From Reyranella sp. (GTDB lineage: Bacteria > Pseudomonadota > Alphaproteobacteria > Reyranellales > Reyranellaceae): a DNA stretch of 10,033 bases. Made by a program: the position numbers and the translations under genes. Below are positions 7,563 through 10,033 of this stretch, in pieces. Location: assembly GCA_016780605.1 (NCBI GenBank), contig JADHLS010000120.1, forward strand, positions 1 through 10,033, written 5' to 3'. Below the pieces are notes generated by a model. It saw only the letters and a program-made list of their open reading frames with translations, did no database searches and had not been told where the DNA came from. Numbering within the stretch: position 1 is the first letter of the stretch; the number at the start of each line of letters is the position of its first letter.

Positions 7563-7806
7563 CGGTCCGGCTCCTTGAAATTGCGGAGATCGAACTCGAC
7601 GAAGCCGGCCGCTGGTATGGATCGGCTGCCGACCGCATCGCATTCCCGAAGCGTGGCACCCATTAGGCGAAGGTGTTCGCCGCTGCCGTCTCAGTCGCTT
7701 CCCTTACGGGTTGATCTATACCGTCGATGGCGGTGACATTCTGGTGCTGGCCGTCGCGCACTTGCACCGGCGTCCTGACTATCGGCGCGATCGATTGCAG
7801 CGATGA
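7559..7806 (+). pseudogene. RelE/ParE-like toxin broken by deletion and frameshift
   Basis: Type II toxin of the RelE/ParE superfamily, the normal partner of the antitoxin just upstream. The GTG at 7559 opens MTVRLLEIAEIELDEAGRWY, the typical N-terminal strand and helix (E-A-E-L-D-E-A...WY), but this frame stops at TAG 7664-7666 after about 35 codons. The rest of the toxin continues in another frame: IPEAWHPLGEGVRRCRLSRF from about 7642, then PYGLIYTVDGGDILVLAVAH and RRPDYRRDRLQR before the TGA at 7804-7806. Compared with family members, the middle helix (the G-F-L-E-type segment after WY) is missing, roughly 15-20 residues, near 7620-7640. One deletion whose length is not a multiple of three explains both the loss and the frame change. 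The conserved basic/aromatic C-terminal half is otherwise well kept, which suggests recent damage. I consider it non-functional. Confidence 0.82.
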
Positions 7807-7871
7807 GACTGGTTGTTGATCCGGCACCCGCTTCCCGTCATCGTGCCGTGGGGTTCAAGTGGGAGAGACAG

Positions 7872-8180
7872 ATGGCAACACTCGTCGTGCTGTACAACAA
7901 GCCAGCCAACGCCGCGGACTTCGACAAGCACTACTTCAACAAGCATGTGCCGCTGGCGAAGAAGATCCCGGGGCTGAAGAAGTACGAAGTGAGCAAGGGC
8001 ACGGTCGCCACGCCGGGCGGGCCGTCGGACTACCATCTAGTCGCCTTGCTGACCTTCGATTCCGTTGCCGACATCGGCGCGGCCTTTGCCTCAGCCGAGG
8101 GCAAGGCGACCGCGGGCGACCTGGCCAATTTCGCCCAGGCGGGCGCGCAGCTGCTGATCTGCGACACGCATCCGGTGTAA
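7872..8180 (+). CDS. EthD family protein
   Basis: A 102-residue protein with the dimeric alpha+beta barrel (ferredoxin-like) fold of the EthD family (PF07110). The first strand is ATLVVLYNKP; the family hallmark follows as FDKHYFNKHVPLAKKIPGLKKYEV (about residues 17-40), with the Y...H.PL...PGL pattern. The tail has the TFDS..DI..AFAS helix and a final QLLICDTHPV strand. EthD was named from an ethyl-tert-butyl-ether degradation cluster, but most relatives have no known reaction, so none is assigned. The start is the ATG at 7872, preceded by GGGAGAGACAG; an in-frame ATG at 7803 lacks such a site and overlaps the toxin relic. The gene is convergent with the acetyltransferase, the two stops being only seven bases apart. 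Confidence 0.9.
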   Translation: MATLVVLYNKPANAADFDKHYFNKHVPLAKKIPGLKKYEVSKGTVATPGGPSDYHLVALLTFDSVADIGAAFASAEGKATAGDLANFAQAGAQLLICDTHPV

Positions 8181-8187
8181 TGCGACC

Positions 8188-9045
8188 TCAGTAGAGGACC
8201 GACGGCATGTAGGCGCCGGTCGGCTCGTTGTAGAGACCGACGGTCATCAGGGTCATCTGGAAGACGAGCTTCAAGCCCGACTCCAGGCACCAGCTGAAAA
8301 CCTCATGGTTGCGCGTCGGCAGCAGCAGGCCGGGCCCGCCGAATTCCGGCGCCGCGGCGATCAGCGCCATCAGGTCGTGGTTGGTCTCGGCGACGCTGTG
8401 GCCGAAGAAGGCGATGGCCGTGGTGTAGCCGGTGATGCGGCCGTCGCGCTCGACGACCGACGCCGTCTTCTGCTCGATCGCGTCTGCAAGCTCGCCGGAG
8501 CGATCGAAGCCGTGGACCTGGTGGCAGAGCCGGTTGCAGGCGGCGAGGTCGGCGGCGGTCGCGGGGCGGACCTTGTAACCCGGGAAGGTCAGGCCGAGCG
8601 GCTTGCCCTGCAGGATCGACACCGGCTCGCGCGTGCGGAAGCCGAGCTTGGTGTAGAGACAGAGCGAGCGATTGTGGAAGCCGGACTGCAGCAGGCGCAC
8701 TCCGGCCGCCTTCTGCCGGTTGGCGCGAGCGAGGACGTCCTGCATCAGGAGCCCGCCGACACCGCGGTTCTGCCCCGTGGGATCGACGGTGATCGGCCCG
8801 ACGCCGACGATCGGCGAGCGCTCGTCGAGGAAGTTGCTGCCGACCACACGGCCCTCGGATTCGGCGACGACGGAATAGAAGCGCGGATGGGCGAGCAGCA
8901 TCGACAGCAGGCCGATGCCCGCTTCCGGCGAGGGAAGGTCGGGCGGGAAGTTGTGCGCCGTGCAAATGGCCTTGAAGGCCTCGTAACAGATGGTGCCGCA
9001 GGCCGCGGCATCCGCGGCCGTGCCGGGACGAAGAACGATGGTCAT
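8188..9045 (-). CDS. tandem-domain GNAT acetyltransferase
   Basis: A 285-residue predicted cytoplasmic acetyl-CoA-dependent N-acetyltransferase. The N-terminal GNAT domain (about 1-145) starts with MTIVLRPGTAADAAAC. Its acetyl-CoA-binding motif A is ITVDPTGQNRGVGGLLMQDV (about 85-104; Q/R-x-x-G-x-G pattern), followed by HNRSLCLYTKLGFR, the usual beta-6/helix-4 segment. A second, degenerate GNAT-like half begins at 159 (VRPATAADLAACNRLCHQVH) and runs to the end, with no clear Q/R-x-x-G-x-G loop, and closes with GAYMPSVLY. This double architecture recurs in proteobacterial proteins of unknown substrate. The ATG at 9045 is preceded by AGGGGG at about eight bases. The frame is open further upstream, but that part lies over the divergent NTF2 gene and is not coding. 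The fold is sure and the substrate unknown. Confidence 0.9.
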   Translation of the reverse strand: MTIVLRPGTAADAAACGTICYEAFKAICTAHNFPPDLPSPEAGIGLLSMLLAHPRFYSVVAESEGRVVGSNFLDERSPIVGVGPITVDPTGQNRGVGGLLMQDVLARANRQKAAGVRLLQSGFHNRSLCLYTKLGFRTREPVSILQGKPLGLTFPGYKVRPATAADLAACNRLCHQVHGFDRSGELADAIEQKTASVVERDGRITGYTTAIAFFGHSVAETNHDLMALIAAAPEFGGPGLLLPTRNHEVFSWCLESGLKLVFQMTLMTVGLYNEPTGAYMPSVLY

Positions 9046-9096
9046 TGGCGATGCCCCCTTCGGCCATCGTAGGGTACCGATAAAGAGGTGTCTGCC
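9046..9096. promoter_or_regulatory. short divergent promoter region
   Basis: Only 51 bases separate the starts of the acetyltransferase (minus) and the NTF2-like gene (plus). Both ribosome sites are readable: AGGGGG for the minus gene, AAAGAGG (9082-9088) for the plus gene. Promoters must lie here or inside the opposing genes. I could not identify -35/-10 boxes. Confidence 0.35.
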
Positions 9097-9477
9097 ATGG
9101 AAACCAGCGAGATCCGCGCCGCCCTCGACCATCACTGGGCGGCGTCCGATACCAGCGACTTCGAGGCCGAACACGACATCTACCGCGACGACGCGGTGCT
9201 GGAATATCCGCAATCCGGCGAGCGCATCCGCGGACGGCGCAATATCCAGGCCTCGCGCACGGCGCAGCCCAACCAGAAACGCTTCACCGTGCGGCGCATC
9301 GTCGGCATGGGGCAGCTCTGGATCACCGAGTTCATCCTCAGCTACGAGGGGCAGCCGTCCTTTTCGGTCAGCATCATGGAATTCGACGGCGGCAAGGTCG
9401 CCCGCGAGACCCAGTATTTCGGCGACGCCTTCGCGCCCGGGCCCTCGCGGGCGCAGTGGGTGGAGAGGATGGCCTGA
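9097..9477 (+). CDS. NTF2/SnoaL-like domain protein
   Basis: A 126-residue single-domain protein of the NTF2-like (SnoaL) superfamily, a cone-shaped alpha+beta fold used by many small enzymes and binding proteins. It shows an N-terminal helix (SEIRAALDHHWAASDTSDFE), then DIYRDDAVLEYPQSGERIRG, the typical helix/strand in which a buried D/Y pair lines the pocket. After strands FTVRRIVGMGQLWITEFIL and SFSVSIMEFDGGKVARETQY comes a FGDAFAPGPSRAQWVERMA tail, common in relatives of the 'nuclear transport factor 2 family' label. The start ATG at 9097 sits eight bases after AAAGAGG; a GTG at 9088 overlaps that site and is rejected. Catalysis is unknown. It faces away from the acetyltransferase and is followed by the cyclase in the same direction after 47 bases. 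Confidence 0.87.
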   Translation: METSEIRAALDHHWAASDTSDFEAEHDIYRDDAVLEYPQSGERIRGRRNIQASRTAQPNQKRFTVRRIVGMGQLWITEFILSYEGQPSFSVSIMEFDGGKVARETQYFGDAFAPGPSRAQWVERMA

Positions 9478-9501
9478 AGCCCCTGTTTGACAGGCAGGCT
9501 T
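9477..9501 (+). terminator. hairpin after the NTF2-like gene
   Basis: AAGCC-CCTGT (9477-9486), loop TTG, ACAGG (9490-9494), a two-base bulge CA, then GGCTT (9497-9501) form a near-continuous ten-pair stem beginning at the stop codon. Only three T follow, so it is a weak intrinsic terminator or an attenuating structure before the cyclase. The pairing is visible; the function is inferred. Confidence 0.42.
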
Positions 9502-9524
9502 TGGGGACACGAAAATTCGGGGTC

Positions 9525-10033
9525 ATGGCCCCCTCCGACCGCCGACTGTCCGCGCTGCTGCATGCCGATCTCGCGGGTTTCGTGCGCCTGGTCGAGAGCG
9601 AGGAGGACCTGACCTTCGAGCGGCTGCGCGCGGTGCGCGACACGATCTGGCGGCCCGCCATCGAGGGCGCCGGCGGCACGCTGGTCCACAGCACCGGCGA
9701 TTCCATGCTGGCCGAGTTCAGCTCGGCGGCGACCGCGCTGCAAGTGGCGATCGACATCCAGGAGCGCATGCTGCGCTTCAACGCGACCCTGGTCGAGGCG
9801 CAGCGGCTGCAGTTCCGCATCGGCGTCCATCTCGGTGAGATCATGGTCGACGAGGCCAATCACGACATCTTCGGCGACGGCGTGAACCTGACCGAGCGCA
9901 TCCAGGTGATGGCCGAGCCCGGCGGCATCGCCGTCTCGCGCGCGGTGCGCGACGTCGCCAAGCTGCGCGACGACTATGCCTATGTCGACGTCGGCGAGCA
10001 TCGCGCCAAGCATGTCAGCCGGCCGCTGCACAT
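9525..10033 (+). CDS. class III adenylate/guanylate cyclase, C-terminus cut by window edge
   Basis: The frame from ATG 9525 runs open to the right edge (169 complete codons) and is a class III nucleotide cyclase catalytic domain, which makes cAMP or cGMP from ATP or GTP. Visible landmarks: LHADLAGFVRLVESEE with the first metal Asp (D15), STGDSMLAEF with the second metal Asp (D59), FRIGVHLGEIMVDEANHDIF, then GDGVNLTERIQ with the transition-state Asn (N121) and Arg (R125), and EPGGIAVSRAV. All key catalytic residues I can recognise are kept. The domain sits at the very N-terminus with no membrane or sensor segment before it, so partner domains (often TPR or a TolB-like region) would follow beyond the window. 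The closing VGEHRAKHVSRPLHI is the usual end of the catalytic domain. The ribosome site is weak (CGGGG). ATP versus GTP preference cannot be settled by eye. Confidence 0.9.
   Translation, partial: MAPSDRRLSALLHADLAGFVRLVESEEDLTFERLRAVRDTIWRPAIEGAGGTLVHSTGDSMLAEFSSAATALQVAIDIQERMLRFNATLVEAQRLQFRIGVHLGEIMVDEANHDIFGDGVNLTERIQVMAEPGGIAVSRAVRDVAKLRDDYAYVDVGEHRAKHVSRPLH

Noticed and set aside
9046..9510. 155-residue N-terminal extension of the acetyltransferase
   Set aside because: It lies antisense to the NTF2-like gene; the GNAT domain begins at MTIVLRPG with a good ribosome site.
9342..10031. 229-aa minus-strand frame at the right edge
   Set aside because: It is antisense to the cyclase catalytic domain, whose conserved residues establish the plus strand.
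1..10033. CRISPR array, tRNA/rRNA, insertion sequence or phage genes
   Set aside because: No regularly spaced repeats, no transposase or integrase motifs and no RNA-gene signature were seen on either strand.

Overview
The window is GC-rich, gene-dense DNA from a Gram-negative bacterium. The outer-membrane OprB-type porin fixes the cell-envelope type. The base composition, the ChvI/OmpR-like regulator, the class III nucleotide cyclase, the PF09720-type antitoxin and the EthD protein together suggest an alphaproteobacterium of soil or water type, for example a Rhizobiales/Reyranella-like lineage. That placement is an impression from protein style, not a measured result.

Layout from left to right. 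(1) Positions 1-1005, minus: the N-terminal three quarters or so of an OprB-family carbohydrate porin that runs off the left edge. It is visibly less GC-rich than the rest. (2) 1195-1603, plus: a decayed COG4705-type membrane protein with a damaged start and two apparent internal deletions. (3) 1711-2982, plus: an intact 12-helix MFS transporter. (4) 3068-6367, minus: a very large (1099 aa) extracellular-type protein with a GH64/thaumatin-like N-terminal half and a DUF4114-like C-terminus. It lacks a signal peptide. (5) 6546-7283, plus: an OmpR/ChvI-type response regulator with no sensor kinase beside it, divergent from the large protein. (6) 7344-7806, plus: a toxin-antitoxin pair in which the antitoxin is intact and the RelE/ParE-like toxin is broken by a deletion with a frameshift. 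(7) 7872-8180, plus: a small EthD-family protein. (8) 8188-9045, minus: a two-domain GNAT acetyltransferase. (9) 9097-9477, plus: an NTF2/SnoaL-like protein. (10) 9525 to the right edge, plus: the catalytic domain of a class III adenylate/guanylate cyclase, truncated by the window.

The genes do not form one pathway. They are mostly single transcription units in alternating orientation, typical of the accessory part of a large soil-bacterial chromosome. Two neighbouring units are eroded (COG4705 relic, ParE-like toxin), and the porin has different composition, so the left part in particular may have been shaped by insertion and deletion. The least described object is the 1099-aa GH64-like/DUF4114 protein with its divergent regulator. 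I see no complete new defence, CRISPR, phage or biosynthetic system here, and no tRNA, rRNA or insertion sequence.
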